DNA of 64,000 nucleotides from Roseateles_B sp051857535 (GCF_051857535.1 NZ_JBPZGY010000001.1:186001-250000); one strand, 5' to 3'. Positions 33,471 through 42,484 are shown, counted from the stretch's first letter. Notes: generated from the sequence alone by a model not told the origin. Numbers and translations are program-made.

Positions 33471-34520
33471 ATGTACCTTGCCAAAGCCTTTGCAGCACAG
33501 CGCCGCGGTGAGCCTCTGACGGCTTGGCAGGTCGAGCGCCGTGATTTGCGGCCTCATGACGTCCTGATCGAAATCGACTACTGCGGTGTCTGTCATTCCG
33601 ACCTGCACCAGGCCCGCGGCGAATGGGGGCGGCAGCTCTTTCCCATGGTGCCGGGGCATGAGATCGTCGGCAGGGTGGTGCGCACAGGGGAGGCCGTCAG
33701 TCGGCGGCACAGTGGCGACCGCGTCGGCGTGGGCTGCTTCGTGGACTCCTGTCGTTGCTGCCCGTCCTGTCGTGGCGGCCTGGAGCAGTACTGCTCGCAA
33801 GGCATGACGGCGACCTACAACAGCGTGGAGCGCGATGGGGTCACCCGCACCCATGGAGGCTACGCGACGGCCATCGTCGTCGATGAGGCCTACACCCTGG
33901 CCATCCCGGAGGCACTGGCGCCGGATGCTGCGGCACCGCTGCTGTGCGCGGGCATCACGATGTACTCGCCGCTGAGGCACTGGGGAGCCGGCCCAGGCAT
34001 GCGGGTGGCAATCCTGGGCCTCGGGGGGCTGGGCCATGTGGGCGTGAAGATCGCGCGCGCCTTGGGGGCTGAGGTCACCGTCCTGAGCCATTCCCCGCGC
34101 AAGGAGCAGGATGCCATTCGGCTGGGCGCCCACGCCTTTCACAGCTCGACCGACTTCGCCTCCGAGTTGCATCTGCGCGGCGCCTTCGACCTGGTCCTCA
34201 ACACCGTCTCCGCTGGCGTGGACCTGGATGCGCTGGCTGGACTTCTGCGCTGCAATGGCACGCTGGTCATGCTGGGCATCTCACCGGAACCGCACAGCAT
34301 CCGCGGCTTCAGCCTGATTGGCCAGCGGCGCAGCCTGGCGGGCTCCACCATTGGCGGGATCGCGGAGACACAGGACATGCTGGACTTCTGCGCCAGCCAC
34401 GGGATCGCCTGTGACATCGAACGCATCTCCATGCAGGACATCAACGAGGCCTATGAACGCATGCTGCGCGGGGATGTCCGGTACCGCTTCGTGATAGACA
34501 TGGCGTCGCTTCGCGTCTGA
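33471..34520 (+). CDS. Zinc-dependent NAD(P) alcohol dehydrogenase (CAD/YahK type)
   Basis: This 349-residue medium-chain dehydrogenase has catalytic zinc ligands C38 (CGVCHSDLH) and H63-E64 (GHE) plus a later Cys in LLCAGITMYSPL. The structural zinc ligands are C94, C97, C100 and C108. The cofactor-binding motif is LGLGGLGHVGVK. The pattern matches the cinnamyl-alcohol-dehydrogenase/YahK-like group that reduces aldehydes, usually with NADPH. TGGAG precedes the ATG. It lies downstream of the binding protein in the liv module and may reduce an aldehyde formed from the imported substrate. Confidence 0.87.
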   Translation: MYLAKAFAAQRRGEPLTAWQVERRDLRPHDVLIEIDYCGVCHSDLHQARGEWGRQLFPMVPGHEIVGRVVRTGEAVSRRHSGDRVGVGCFVDSCRCCPSCRGGLEQYCSQGMTATYNSVERDGVTRTHGGYATAIVVDEAYTLAIPEALAPDAAAPLLCAGITMYSPLRHWGAGPGMRVAILGLGGLGHVGVKIARALGAEVTVLSHSPRKEQDAIRLGAHAFHSSTDFASELHLRGAFDLVLNTVSAGVDLDALAGLLRCNGTLVMLGISPEPHSIRGFSLIGQRRSLAGSTIGGIAETQDMLDFCASHGIACDIERISMQDINEAYERMLRGDVRYRFVIDMASLRV

Positions 34521-34588
34521 GCGCTCCTTTGCTCCAGCCCGCCGCCCTACGCAGGCGGGCAGGTGTCAGCTTTGCCGGGGGAAGTCTC

Positions 34589-35401
34589 GTGAAGATGCAG
34601 CCACCTCATCCGACGCAACGGGTGCTCAAGCGCGGCGACCTGGTGGTCGAGCAGATCAAGCGCTGGATCACCGAGCGCAACCTGCGACCCGGCGCCCGCC
34701 TGCCGAAGGAACTCGAACTGCAGACGCACTTCGGGGTCAGCCGCGGCACCATGCGCGAGGCGCTCAAAGCCCTGGAGGTCCAGGGCCTGATCAGCCTGTC
34801 CACGGGGCCGGGTGGTGGCGCCACCATCGAGGCCGTATCGCTGGACCGTACCTTCCAGTTCCTGCAGAACTATCTTTTCTTCCAGGACATCGATGTCCAC
34901 GACATCTACGCCGTCCGGCGTCTGCTGGAGCCTGCGCTGGCCGCTGCAGCAGTGCCCCATCTTGGCGAGGAGCACTTCGCGGCCCTGGAGCGAAGCATCG
35001 CCTGCTGCGAGCCGATGGCGGGCCCCTCGGAGGCCCTGCGTCAGCGCACGGAGGACCTGCACTTCCACGACATCCTGGCCGACGCCTGCCCCAATGCCTT
35101 CCTGCGCTTCCACTGCAAGCTGATCAACGCCTTGCTGCAGACACTGGTGGTCGGCTCGGTTCATGTGTCAGAGGCGGCATATCAGGCGCTGGGCAGCGCC
35201 GCTGTGATGCACCACCGCAAGATACTGACCGCCGCCCGCAAGCAGGACGCCCCGCGGGTCGCTCGCCTGATGCTGGCCCATATCGTGGATACCGAACAGC
35301 ACCTGGAAGTCGTGCAGGCCGCCTTGCGCAGCAAGTTGCTGCTGGATTCCGAGATGAAGCTGCGGCCGTCCATGAGCTTGCCAGAACCGCCTGGTCTGTG
35401 A
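34589..35401 (+). CDS. FadR-subfamily GntR transcriptional regulator
   Basis: This is an approximately 270-residue regulator. The N-terminal winged helix (VVEQIKRWITERNLRPGARL, then LPKELELQTHFGVSRGTMREALKAL with line breaks) is the GntR signature, and EVQGLISLSTGPGGG is the wing. An all-helical FCD domain follows, with metal-type residues in DLHFHDILADAC and MHHRKILTAARKQD. FCD regulators bind organic acids or amino acid derivatives and often control the adjacent catabolic genes. GTG 34589 is preferred because GGGGGAAG lies 5 bp upstream; an ATG 6 bp further in is possible. The likely target is the liv promoter. Confidence 0.85.
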   Translation: MKMQPPHPTQRVLKRGDLVVEQIKRWITERNLRPGARLPKELELQTHFGVSRGTMREALKALEVQGLISLSTGPGGGATIEAVSLDRTFQFLQNYLFFQDIDVHDIYAVRRLLEPALAAAAVPHLGEEHFAALERSIACCEPMAGPSEALRQRTEDLHFHDILADACPNAFLRFHCKLINALLQTLVVGSVHVSEAAYQALGSAAVMHHRKILTAARKQDAPRVARLMLAHIVDTEQHLEVVQAALRSKLLLDSEMKLRPSMSLPEPPGL

Positions 35402-35505
35402 ATCCGGCGGGGCCGTCCGTGCTGTAGTCGAGGGCATCCGCCGCCAGGGCTGGGCATGCGAAGATGCCTGCGAGGGGCATTGTTGCCACCTGTCGGGAGT
35501 TCACC

Positions 35506-35754
35506 ATGCGTCTTGCATTCGGTCTTGTCGGCCTGCTTCTGGTGCTTGCCATTGTCATGCTCAACGCCCGGAATTCGGCCCGGCAGCTGGCGGCCGTGCC
35601 CCAGCCGGGGGCCGTCAGCGCACCGGGTACCCAAGGCCAGGCCGGTGCAGGCGATACACCTGGCCCCAGGGCGCGTACCGAAGCCGTGCGGGAACAGGTC
35701 CAGGGCCTGGCGGACCAGGCTGCGCAGCGTGCCTCCGAGGCCGGCGCGCCCTGA
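35506..35754 (+). CDS. Small single-pass membrane protein
   Basis: This 82-residue protein has one N-terminal hydrophobic helix (LAFGLVGLLLVLAIVML) followed by a proline/alanine/glycine-rich linker and a charged helical tail (TEAVREQVQGLADQAAQRA). No family is recognised. GGGAG lies 8 bp before the ATG. It sits between the gntR gene and the convergent DUF72 gene. Existence is plausible from the ribosome site and coding-like composition. Confidence 0.55.
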   Translation: MRLAFGLVGLLLVLAIVMLNARNSARQLAAVPQPGAVSAPGTQGQAGAGDTPGPRARTEAVREQVQGLADQAAQRASEAGAP

Positions 35755-35759
35755 GTTCC

Positions 35760-36899
35760 TCAGCACCCGCTGGCGATGGCCTCTGCAAGGGCTCTTGCAG
35801 AGCGAGGTGCGCAGCCCTCTGCATGGTTGCTGATGCCGATGTAGACCGGCAGATCGGCCGCAGCCGTGGCCCTCGCGACCTTGGCAAGCACTGCCCGCGT
35901 CGCCGGATCCGGGTCCACCAACTGGGCATAGTCACCGTAGCGCTTCTCCGCATCCTCGTAACCGAAGGGGCCGTGGTTGCGATGCAGGTTCCAGCGGCAG
36001 ACCAGGGGCGAAGGCCACAGGCTGCGCAGGATCCACAGCTGTTCCTCGATCGGCGGCAGCTTCGGATGCAGGCCCAGGCAGTAGCTGGCACCGTGGCGCT
36101 TGAGCACCTGGACGAAGTCCGGGCTGAGCCATTGGGCGTCGCGCACTTCCACGGCGATCTGGCCATCAGGACTGTGCGTACGCAGCGAGGGCAGGGCGGC
36201 CAACAGGGTGTCCAGCTTGTCGAGACACCCGTCCATGCGGGACAGCCAATGGGGCGGCAGGGGGCTCAGCTGGAAGACCAGGGCGCCCAGCTTGCCGCCC
36301 AGGCCCTCCATGGCGGGTTGCACGAACTCCTGGAGCGCCAGCCGCGGGTCGAGGAAGGCTGGATTGACCTGCCGGCCTCGTCCCTGTTCGTCACGGACCT
36401 GGGCGTCGCAGACCAGGGCTGGGCCTTTCACGATGAAGCGGAAGTCCTCGCTGACCTGCTGGGCGAGTTGTTCGTACTGGCTGGCACTCAAAGACCGGTA
36501 GAAGCTGCGATCGACACAGACGCAGCGCAGCAAGGGATGTCGGCTGTAAGCCTGCAGGCCCCGTCGAGCGAGCTGGGCTTCGGAATAGGGCTGGTCCCAG
36601 ACCAGGCCTGCCCAGCCCGGATAGCTCCAGGTCGAACCGCCGAGGCGGATCCGCTGCGGCAAGGATCGGGCCAGTTCAAGCAGCGCCGGGTCATGAGGAG
36701 CCGGCTGCACGCCTAGGCGGCGCGACGAGCGAGCTTGCGCTGTGTGGGGCGGGCCGGCTGGGTCGATCGAGGCGGGCTGAGCCGAGCCCGGTGTGGCCGT
36801 CGCAGTCGCCCTGCTTGAGTCGGGCTGACGCTTGGGCGCATGCTGGGTCGGATGTGTGGGCTGCCCCAGCCAATCTTCGGGAAAAAGACGCTCCTGCAT
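35760..36899 (-). CDS. DUF72 (YecE-like) TIM-barrel protein
   Basis: This 379-residue protein has a DUF72 domain from about residue 85: RIRLGGSTWSYPGWAGLVW, RFIVKGPALVCDAQ, LGALVFQLSPLPPHWL, IAVEVRDAQWLSPDF and WNLHRNHGPFGYEDAEKRYG. The family has a TIM-barrel fold with unproven enzymatic role. The first 70 residues form a proline/alanine/glutamine-rich disordered extension not typical of the family, so a shorter start is possible, but no better start with a ribosome site was found. Divergent from tadA. Confidence 0.85.
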   Translation of the reverse strand: MQERLFPEDWLGQPTHPTQHAPKRQPDSSRATATATPGSAQPASIDPAGPPHTAQARSSRRLGVQPAPHDPALLELARSLPQRIRLGGSTWSYPGWAGLVWDQPYSEAQLARRGLQAYSRHPLLRCVCVDRSFYRSLSASQYEQLAQQVSEDFRFIVKGPALVCDAQVRDEQGRGRQVNPAFLDPRLALQEFVQPAMEGLGGKLGALVFQLSPLPPHWLSRMDGCLDKLDTLLAALPSLRTHSPDGQIAVEVRDAQWLSPDFVQVLKRHGASYCLGLHPKLPPIEEQLWILRSLWPSPLVCRWNLHRNHGPFGYEDAEKRYGDYAQLVDPDPATRAVLAKVARATAAADLPVYIGISNHAEGCAPRSARALAEAIASGC

Positions 36900-36987
36900 G
36901 CGTCAAGCATACGCGGTGCGATTCCGCCCAGTCACCGACGCCTGGCCTTGTCCCTGTGGCCGACCCCGCTGCCAAGGGGCCGCTTGC

Positions 36988-36993
36988 TACACT
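36988..36993 (+). promoter_or_regulatory. Putative -10 box of tadA (near-leaderless)
   Basis: TACACT ends 10 bp before the tadA ATG, predicting a leader of about 4 nt. No Shine-Dalgarno sequence is visible. Confidence 0.35.
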
Positions 36994-37003
36994 GGCGTGC
37001 TCC

Positions 37004-37642
37004 ATGACCGACACAACGCCCGTCCCGCCGTCTCTTGCACCGCCTTCAGCCGGCTTGGCGCCTGCACCAAGCACGCCAGCGGACGAATACGCCATGCGTC
37101 TGGCGCTGGATCAGGCGCACAACGCCTGGCTGGTGGGGGAGGTGCCTGTGGGGGCGGTGCTGATGCGCCAGGGCCAGGTGATTGCCACCGGCTACAACCG
37201 GCCCATCACCACGCATGACCCCACTGCCCATGCCGAGATCGTGGCGCTGCGCCACGCCGCCCAGTTGCTGGGCAACTACCGCTTGCCAGAGTGCGAACTC
37301 TTCGTGACCCTGGAGCCCTGTGCGATGTGCGCGATGGCGATGATGCACGCGCGGCTCAAGCGCGTGGTGTTCGCCGCCACGGACCCAAAGACGGGTGTTG
37401 CAGGCTCCGTGCTGAACTTGTTTGCTGCGCGGCAGCTGAACCATCACACCTGCATCCAGGGCGGCGTGCTGGCTGATCCGGCGGCCCAGCTGCTGCGCCA
37501 GTTCTTTGCCGAGCGGCGAGAGGCAGCCCGTCTGCGGCGTGAGCAGCGTCGGGCCGCCGTAGCGGCCCAAGAGGAATCGAGCATCCCGGTGGGCGACGCC
37601 AGCCCGCTGGACTTTTCACCCAAGGACTTTCCCAGCCTATGA
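37004..37642 (+). CDS. tadA: tRNA adenosine(34) deaminase
   Basis: TadA converts A34 to inosine in tRNA-Arg(ACG). The 212-residue protein has the zinc and catalytic motifs H76-A-E78 and P-C106-A-M-C109, and MMHARLKRVVFAATDPKTG follows as in the family. The N-terminus carries a proline-rich extension of about 25 residues, and the C-terminus an arginine-rich tail of about 40 residues beyond the usual end. Its last 4 bp overlap the ldcA start, so the two are coupled. Confidence 0.93.
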   Translation: MTDTTPVPPSLAPPSAGLAPAPSTPADEYAMRLALDQAHNAWLVGEVPVGAVLMRQGQVIATGYNRPITTHDPTAHAEIVALRHAAQLLGNYRLPECELFVTLEPCAMCAMAMMHARLKRVVFAATDPKTGVAGSVLNLFAARQLNHHTCIQGGVLADPAAQLLRQFFAERREAARLRREQRRAAVAAQEESSIPVGDASPLDFSPKDFPSL

Positions 37643-38547
37643 GCAGCAGCCTGATCCTGTACACCCCTGCCGGCGTCTTGCCCCAGGCCCAGCCTTTGCG
37701 GCGCGCTGCCAAGCGTCTGGGCGCGATGGGCTTTGAGGTCAGCATCGACGAAGCGGCCCTGGCCCGGCAGCAGCGCTTTGCAGGTGACGACGACACGCGT
37801 CTGGCGGCTTTGCACCGGGTTGCACAGGCCGCGCCGTCCGTGGCGCTGGCCACCCGTGGCGGCTATGGCATGACGCGCCTGCTGGATCGAATTGACTGGC
37901 AGCTGCTGGGCCGCAGCGTGGCGCAGGGGACGCGCTGGGTGGGTCTGAGTGACCTCACCAGCCTGCACCTGGGCATGCTCAAGCATGCCAAGGCGCAGAG
38001 CTGGGCCGGGCCCATGGCCTGCGACGACTTTGGTCGCACGGAAGCGGAGGGCGGGGTCGATGATGTCACCCAGGACTGCTTCCTGGAGGCCATGCATGGC
38101 GAGCTGGAGGCCATCGGCTTTCGCACCGAGGCCGGCTTCGATGGCCTGGAGGCGCGGGGCACGCTGTGGGGCGGTAATTTGAGCATCGTCAATTCCCTGC
38201 TGGGAACGCCGCACTTTCCCAAGGTCAAGGGGGGGATCCTCTTCCTGGAAGACATCAACGAGCATCCCTATCGCGTGGAACGCAACCTGCTGCAACTGCT
38301 GCAGGCGGGCGTGCTGGACGAGCAGAAAGCCATCGTCCTGGGCGACTTCGGTGGCTGGAAGAAGTCGCCGCTGGATCGGGGCTACACACTCAAGTCCGTG
38401 GTGGAGGCCCTGCGGGCGCGCACCCGTACGCCCATCCTGACGGGACTGCCCTTTGGGCATGTCCGGACCAAGGTCTGCCTGCCAGTGGGCCATCGGGTGG
38501 ATCTGGTCGTGCAAGGGCGCGACGTGATTGCCGCCTGGGGGCACTGA
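37639..38547 (+). CDS. ldcA: LD-carboxypeptidase (murein tetrapeptide carboxypeptidase)
   Basis: LdcA (family S66) removes the terminal D-Ala from murein tetrapeptides during cytoplasmic recycling. The 302-residue protein starts SSLILYTPAGVLPQAQPL and has ALATRGGYGMTRLLDRIDW with the oxyanion/nucleophile region. WVGLSDLTSLHLGM follows, then GGNLSIVNSLLGTP and the C-terminal GLPFGHVRTKVCLPVG with the catalytic His. In the nucleophile region the common GGYG is present, and the usual Ser follows as in S66 enzymes of betaproteobacteria (assignment by pattern). Confidence 0.9.
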   Translation: MSSSLILYTPAGVLPQAQPLRRAAKRLGAMGFEVSIDEAALARQQRFAGDDDTRLAALHRVAQAAPSVALATRGGYGMTRLLDRIDWQLLGRSVAQGTRWVGLSDLTSLHLGMLKHAKAQSWAGPMACDDFGRTEAEGGVDDVTQDCFLEAMHGELEAIGFRTEAGFDGLEARGTLWGGNLSIVNSLLGTPHFPKVKGGILFLEDINEHPYRVERNLLQLLQAGVLDEQKAIVLGDFGGWKKSPLDRGYTLKSVVEALRARTRTPILTGLPFGHVRTKVCLPVGHRVDLVVQGRDVIAAWGH

Positions 38548-38832
38548 GGCCACGCTGCTTTCGGCCTTGACGGCTGGGCGGCCGACTGTGCGTCGTCTGG
38601 CCGGCAACCAGCAGACAACCAGCAAACAGGCGCCCTTGGCGCTTGGCCACCCGTCGTTGACGCCATCCCGCCGCGCCTTCGCGCGGGTGAGTGCGGGTGA
38701 GTGCGCGCGCCTTGTCCAGTCATCGCACCCGCCTGCGTCTCATGACCCTGGCGGCATGCAGGCCGGCGTTCTTGACGCGCCGGGCTGCCTGCGCAGCTGT
38801 CCTGCAGTGGGCGTACCGAATCGCGACAAGTC
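38548..38832. other. Non-coding gap between ldcA and the TonB receptor
   Basis: No gene is seen. There are two short direct repeats: CAACCAGCA twice near 38605-38624, and GCGGGTGAGT in tandem at 38683-38702. The terminator of the receptor gene begins at 38833. Confidence 0.5.
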
Positions 38833-38866
38833 AATAAAAAAGCCACCCAGCTTTCACTGGATGGCT
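38833..38866 (-). terminator. Intrinsic terminator of the TonB-dependent receptor
   Basis: On the minus strand, AAGCCATCCAG pairs with CTGGGTGGCTT (one G-T pair, 6-nt loop), followed by TTTTTATT, 62 bp beyond the receptor stop. Confidence 0.85.
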
Positions 38867-38928
38867 TGGTCCCGCAAGGGATTCCTTCACCAGGCCTGCT
38901 TTCGCAGACCTGGCTTCCAACAGCACGA

Positions 38929-41900
38929 TCAGAACTTGTGGTCGTAGCTGGCGGTGAACTTGAAGGAGCGCGGAGCGGTCATGCTCAGCGGCAGTTCGTA
39001 CGTGCTACGCACTTGGGTGCCGTTGTTGTAACGCTCTTCCACGCTGGTCACGGTCTGCTTGTTGAACACGTTGAAGACGTCCATGCGCAGGGCCAGGCCC
39101 TTCACGAAGGTCGGCTTGTAGACCACGTTCAGGTCCAGACGGTTGTCCCAACCCAGTCGACCCAGAGTGCCGCGGGGCACCAGGACGTTGTTGCTACGCT
39201 TGTCGCCCAGGCAGTAGAAGTGCTGGTTGGAGTAGTTGGGCGAACCGGTCGGGTTGCTGGGCTGGCTGCCCAGGCAGCTGCGGGGACGGCCGGAAGCCAT
39301 CAGCAGGTTGGCACCCAGGTTCCAGCCGTAGCCCACGTCCACGAAGCCGAAGGCCTTGATCTGGTGCTTGCGGTCGTTGGGCAGGGGACCGTAGGCGCCG
39401 AGCATCAGTTCGGGGTAGTCCCACACCGAGGTCACGGCCACGTCAGCCTGGCCGTTGTCGGAACGGACCTGACCTTCCGTGTTGCCCATGTTCTTCGACC
39501 AGGTGTAAGCCACCTTGCCGTACCAGCCGTTCTTCAGCGGGTGCTCCACGAAGACGTCGATGGCCTTGTAGGTGCGCTTGACCTTCTCGAAGCCCTGTTC
39601 GGCAGCCGTCAGAGACACCACCGAGTGGTCCTTGCCCGTGCCCTTGAAGTCCACCAGGAAGGTGTTGTCCTGACCCGGGTTGAAGGTCTGGCAGGTGTTG
39701 CCCCACAGCGGGTTGGTGATCGTGACCTTGTTGGCAGCAGCCCAGCGCTCGAACGGACGCACATCGCAGAAGTCATCGATGGTCGACTTCAGCGAACGGT
39801 AGGTGAAGCGGCCACCGACGTTGTAGGTGGAGCTCAGGGCGTGCTCGAAGCCAGCGCTGAATTCATCCTGGAACGAGGGCTTCATATTGAGGGCAGCCAG
39901 GGACTTGATGTCCTTTTCCTGGCCGAACTCGTTGTTGCCCGACAGCGGAGCCGTCAGCTGCTTCAGACCCGTGGGAGCGCCCGTGACAGGATCCACGCCC
40001 GTGTAGGTGTAGAACTGCTCAGTAAAGGTCGAACGGCCAGCACCACGCACGGTGATGTGGGTGGGGATGGGCACCGAGTAGCGACCGGCGGTACCGAACA
40101 GCTTCAGCGAGCCGTCACCGCGGGCGTCATAGCTGAAAGCCAGACGCGGGTTGACCTGGCCCTTCATTTCCAGGAAGGTCTGCTTGTCGCCGTTCTGGTT
40201 CTTGAAGGACTCGTTGCGCAGACCGCCGACCACCAGCAGGTCCTTGGTGATCTGGAACTTGTCTTCGATGTAGAAGGCAGACTGCTCGCCGTAGGAGTCG
40301 GTCACGTCGGTGAACAGGCCCTTGCCAACGTAGTAGCCCTGGCCACCGGGGGCGGGGACGACGCCGCCAGAGACTTCGATGGGCTCGTCGGGCGTGTCGG
40401 TCTTGTAGTAGAACCAGGTGCCGCCACCAGCCTTGAACTCACCAGCAGCGATCGACTGGATCTTGTTCTTGTCCAGGCCGCCACGGATGGTGTGCTTGCC
40501 CAGGATGTATTCCAGGTCAAAGCGGAAGGACTTGACGATGTCCTTCGAGCCGGGGGCCAGGACGTTGCCGCTGATGGGCTGCGGGTTGTTGTAGGCCACG
40601 CCAGGCATCTGGGCCGAAGCCGGGGCGTTGACGGTGAACAGTTCCTTGCTCGGGTCGAAGCCGGCGTACTCGTTCTCGTGCTTCGAGGTGTTCTGGCCGT
40701 AGATCGCCGTCAGGGTCAGATCGCTGGTCAGGTTGCCCGTGTACTTGAACATGTTCAGCTGGCCACCGTTGTCATCAACGTTGGAGAGCTTGTTCGAGGT
40801 GTTCAGCACGTAGTCGCGCGAGGTGGTCGCCGGGTTCCAGCCGTAGTAGCGGCTCTCGCTGACCGGCGAGTCGCCGATGGAGGTGAACTCCAGGCGGTGC
40901 TCGTCGGTGACCAGCCAGTCCAGCTTCAGCATGGAGCGGCTGATCTTGTAGTCGTTTTCGACAAAGGCGCGCTTCAGCGCCGTGGCGCTGGCGCCGACGA
41001 AGCCGTCGACGGTGCTCACGAAGGTGTTCTTGGTGTTGAGCTGCTCGGCGGCGGCGAACAGGAACAGCTTGTCCTTGATCAGCGGGCCACCGACGTAACC
41101 GCCGTAGGTATTGGCGCTGACAGTGTTCTGCTGGCGGTAGTTCCGCAGCTTGCCGTCAGTGGCGGGGTTGTACTTCGTGTTGGCGTAGTAGTAGTTCCGC
41201 GGTGCGTTGCGGAAGGAGGCCGGGCTGTTGCTGACCGAGATGCCCGCTTCCCACTGGTTGGTACCGGACTTGGTGGTGATGTTCACCACGCCACCCACGG
41301 AGCGGCCGAACTCGGCGCCGAAACCGCCGACCAGCACCTGTGCCTGGTCAATGGCGCCGAAGGGCAGCTGGGAGGCGCCCAGGCCGGTCAGCGGATTCAC
41401 GACCGGGAAGCCGTTGATGTAGTAGGAGTTTTCCGAGACGGCACCACCACCGAAGCTGGCGGTGTTGCCATTGCCGAAGCGGGTGTCGCCACGGGTGGTG
41501 TTGGGAGCCAACTGGACCACGGCTTCCACCGTGCGGCCGACGGGCAGGTTGTCCAGTTGCTTGGCGGTGAAGGTGGCACCGCTGTTGTTGGTATTGCTGA
41601 CGTCGATGGTCTTGCGTGCGCCGGTCACGGTGACGGTGTCCAGCGTGTTGTTGAAGACGATCTCGGCGCCTTGGCCGATGCGGACTTCAACGGCGTCCAG
41701 GGTCTGGACAACCTTGCCGTCCTTGACCAGGCTGACGCGGTAGACGCCCGTCGGCAGCGAGGTCGCCTGCACGCGGCCGGATGCGTCGGGGGTCAGCGTA
41801 CGCTTCAGGCCGGTAGCGGTGTTTTCAATGGTGACGGTGGTTGCGCCGCTCACCTGCACGTTGCCGAACAGACTGCCGGTTGCGTTCGACTGTGCATAGA

Positions 41901-41991
41901 CCGCACCAGACGCGACCATCAGGCCCACGGCCATCGCGACCGCGGAGCGGCGCGCGAAGCCCAGGGAGCTCTCATTCATTCGATTTGCCAT
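38929..41991 (-). CDS. Oar/CarO-like TonB-dependent receptor with carboxypeptidase-regulatory-like domain
   Basis: This is a 1020-residue outer-membrane receptor. It has a signal peptide with cleavage near VYA-Q (residue 33), then a carboxypeptidase-regulatory-like beta domain at about residues 38-115 (GNVQVSGATTVTIENTATGL; SLPTGVYRVSLVKDG). A TonB-box-like DTVTVTGAR follows, then the plug (VGRTVEAVVQLAPNTTRGDT; GRSVGGVVNITTKSGTN) and a long beta barrel ending in an aromatic residue (FTASYDHKF). This architecture is that of Oar-type receptors, which import large or oligomeric nutrients or take part in secretion. GAGGG precedes ATG 41991. Divergent from tonB-exbB-exbD. Confidence 0.9.
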   Translation of the reverse strand: MANRMNESSLGFARRSAVAMAVGLMVASGAVYAQSNATGSLFGNVQVSGATTVTIENTATGLKRTLTPDASGRVQATSLPTGVYRVSLVKDGKVVQTLDAVEVRIGQGAEIVFNNTLDTVTVTGARKTIDVSNTNNSGATFTAKQLDNLPVGRTVEAVVQLAPNTTRGDTRFGNGNTASFGGGAVSENSYYINGFPVVNPLTGLGASQLPFGAIDQAQVLVGGFGAEFGRSVGGVVNITTKSGTNQWEAGISVSNSPASFRNAPRNYYYANTKYNPATDGKLRNYRQQNTVSANTYGGYVGGPLIKDKLFLFAAAEQLNTKNTFVSTVDGFVGASATALKRAFVENDYKISRSMLKLDWLVTDEHRLEFTSIGDSPVSESRYYGWNPATTSRDYVLNTSNKLSNVDDNGGQLNMFKYTGNLTSDLTLTAIYGQNTSKHENEYAGFDPSKELFTVNAPASAQMPGVAYNNPQPISGNVLAPGSKDIVKSFRFDLEYILGKHTIRGGLDKNKIQSIAAGEFKAGGGTWFYYKTDTPDEPIEVSGGVVPAPGGQGYYVGKGLFTDVTDSYGEQSAFYIEDKFQITKDLLVVGGLRNESFKNQNGDKQTFLEMKGQVNPRLAFSYDARGDGSLKLFGTAGRYSVPIPTHITVRGAGRSTFTEQFYTYTGVDPVTGAPTGLKQLTAPLSGNNEFGQEKDIKSLAALNMKPSFQDEFSAGFEHALSSTYNVGGRFTYRSLKSTIDDFCDVRPFERWAAANKVTITNPLWGNTCQTFNPGQDNTFLVDFKGTGKDHSVVSLTAAEQGFEKVKRTYKAIDVFVEHPLKNGWYGKVAYTWSKNMGNTEGQVRSDNGQADVAVTSVWDYPELMLGAYGPLPNDRKHQIKAFGFVDVGYGWNLGANLLMASGRPRSCLGSQPSNPTGSPNYSNQHFYCLGDKRSNNVLVPRGTLGRLGWDNRLDLNVVYKPTFVKGLALRMDVFNVFNKQTVTSVEERYNNGTQVRSTYELPLSMTAPRSFKFTASYDHKF

Positions 41992-42013
41992 AGGAAAACC
42001 CTCGTATGTTAGG

Positions 42014-42031
42014 AAGACTGCATTCAGTCTT
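42014..42031 (-). other. Perfect 7-bp hairpin in the receptor leader
   Basis: AAGACTG and CAGTCTT enclose a 4-nt loop about 22 bp before the receptor ATG, just outside the ribosome site. It may affect translation or mRNA stability. Confidence 0.5.
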
Positions 42032-42417
42032 GACCAGCTGTTGCGACCTTGTGAGCCGAGAAGCAAGCGCGGTCAGCAGAAACTGCGAGGCCGATTTTCA
42101 GAACTTTGCATAGTTCGGCCGTAAGGGTTAAGCCCATGACTGTCGGCACCGTGCTGAAGCGCATGGTGTGAATCCGCACTGGCGCGTGCGGCGCCAAGCC
42201 CGTGTCAGCCCAGGAGAAATGCGAGTCGGCGCGACTTTTGCCGCAGTCGCGAGGGGCGGTGCAGCCCCCGGGCGGGCGCGCGTAAACCCTTGTGTTGGTC
42301 CAGCAACAAAGAGACACGTTCCGATGCGTCCGTGAAATTCCTGGATGCGCAACCCTGCTTCGGTCTGGTGAATGGCGATATGACCAGTAAGATACCGCTT
42401 TGTGTTTCCGCCAGGGC

Positions 42418-42431
42418 TGGCACTAGTGCCA
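42418..42431. promoter_or_regulatory. 14-bp perfect palindrome TGGCACTAGTGCCA
   Basis: Fully symmetric sequence about 430 bp from the receptor start and 306 bp from the tonB start. It is a candidate operator for an unidentified dimeric regulator. It does not fit a sigma-54 promoter, because the -12 GC element is missing. Confidence 0.45.
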
Positions 42432-42472
42432 ATCAGTCATCTGAGAGCTCGGGGTAAGCCCGAACCAGTCTA

Positions 42473-42484
42473 GAGAGGCCTCTC
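42473..42484. promoter_or_regulatory. 12-bp perfect palindrome GAGAGGCCTCTC
   Basis: A second symmetric site, 42 bp from the first palindrome, in the same divergent region. Confidence 0.35.

Noticed and set aside
38605..38702. Short direct repeats after ldcA as a possible repeat array
   Set aside because: Only two copies each of 9- and 10-bp units, with no regular spacing, so not a CRISPR or satellite array.
38866..42012. Open frame of 1048 codons on the plus strand, antisense to the whole TonB receptor gene
   Set aside because: It mirrors the receptor almost exactly. The translation is rich in Val, Gly, Arg and His with no domain, signal or ribosome site. The receptor on the other strand has clear domains, so this is a GC-driven shadow.
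42418..42439. Possible sigma-54 promoter starting with TGGCAC
   Set aside because: The -12 element (TTGC) is absent at the required spacing; the sequence is better explained as a symmetric palindrome.
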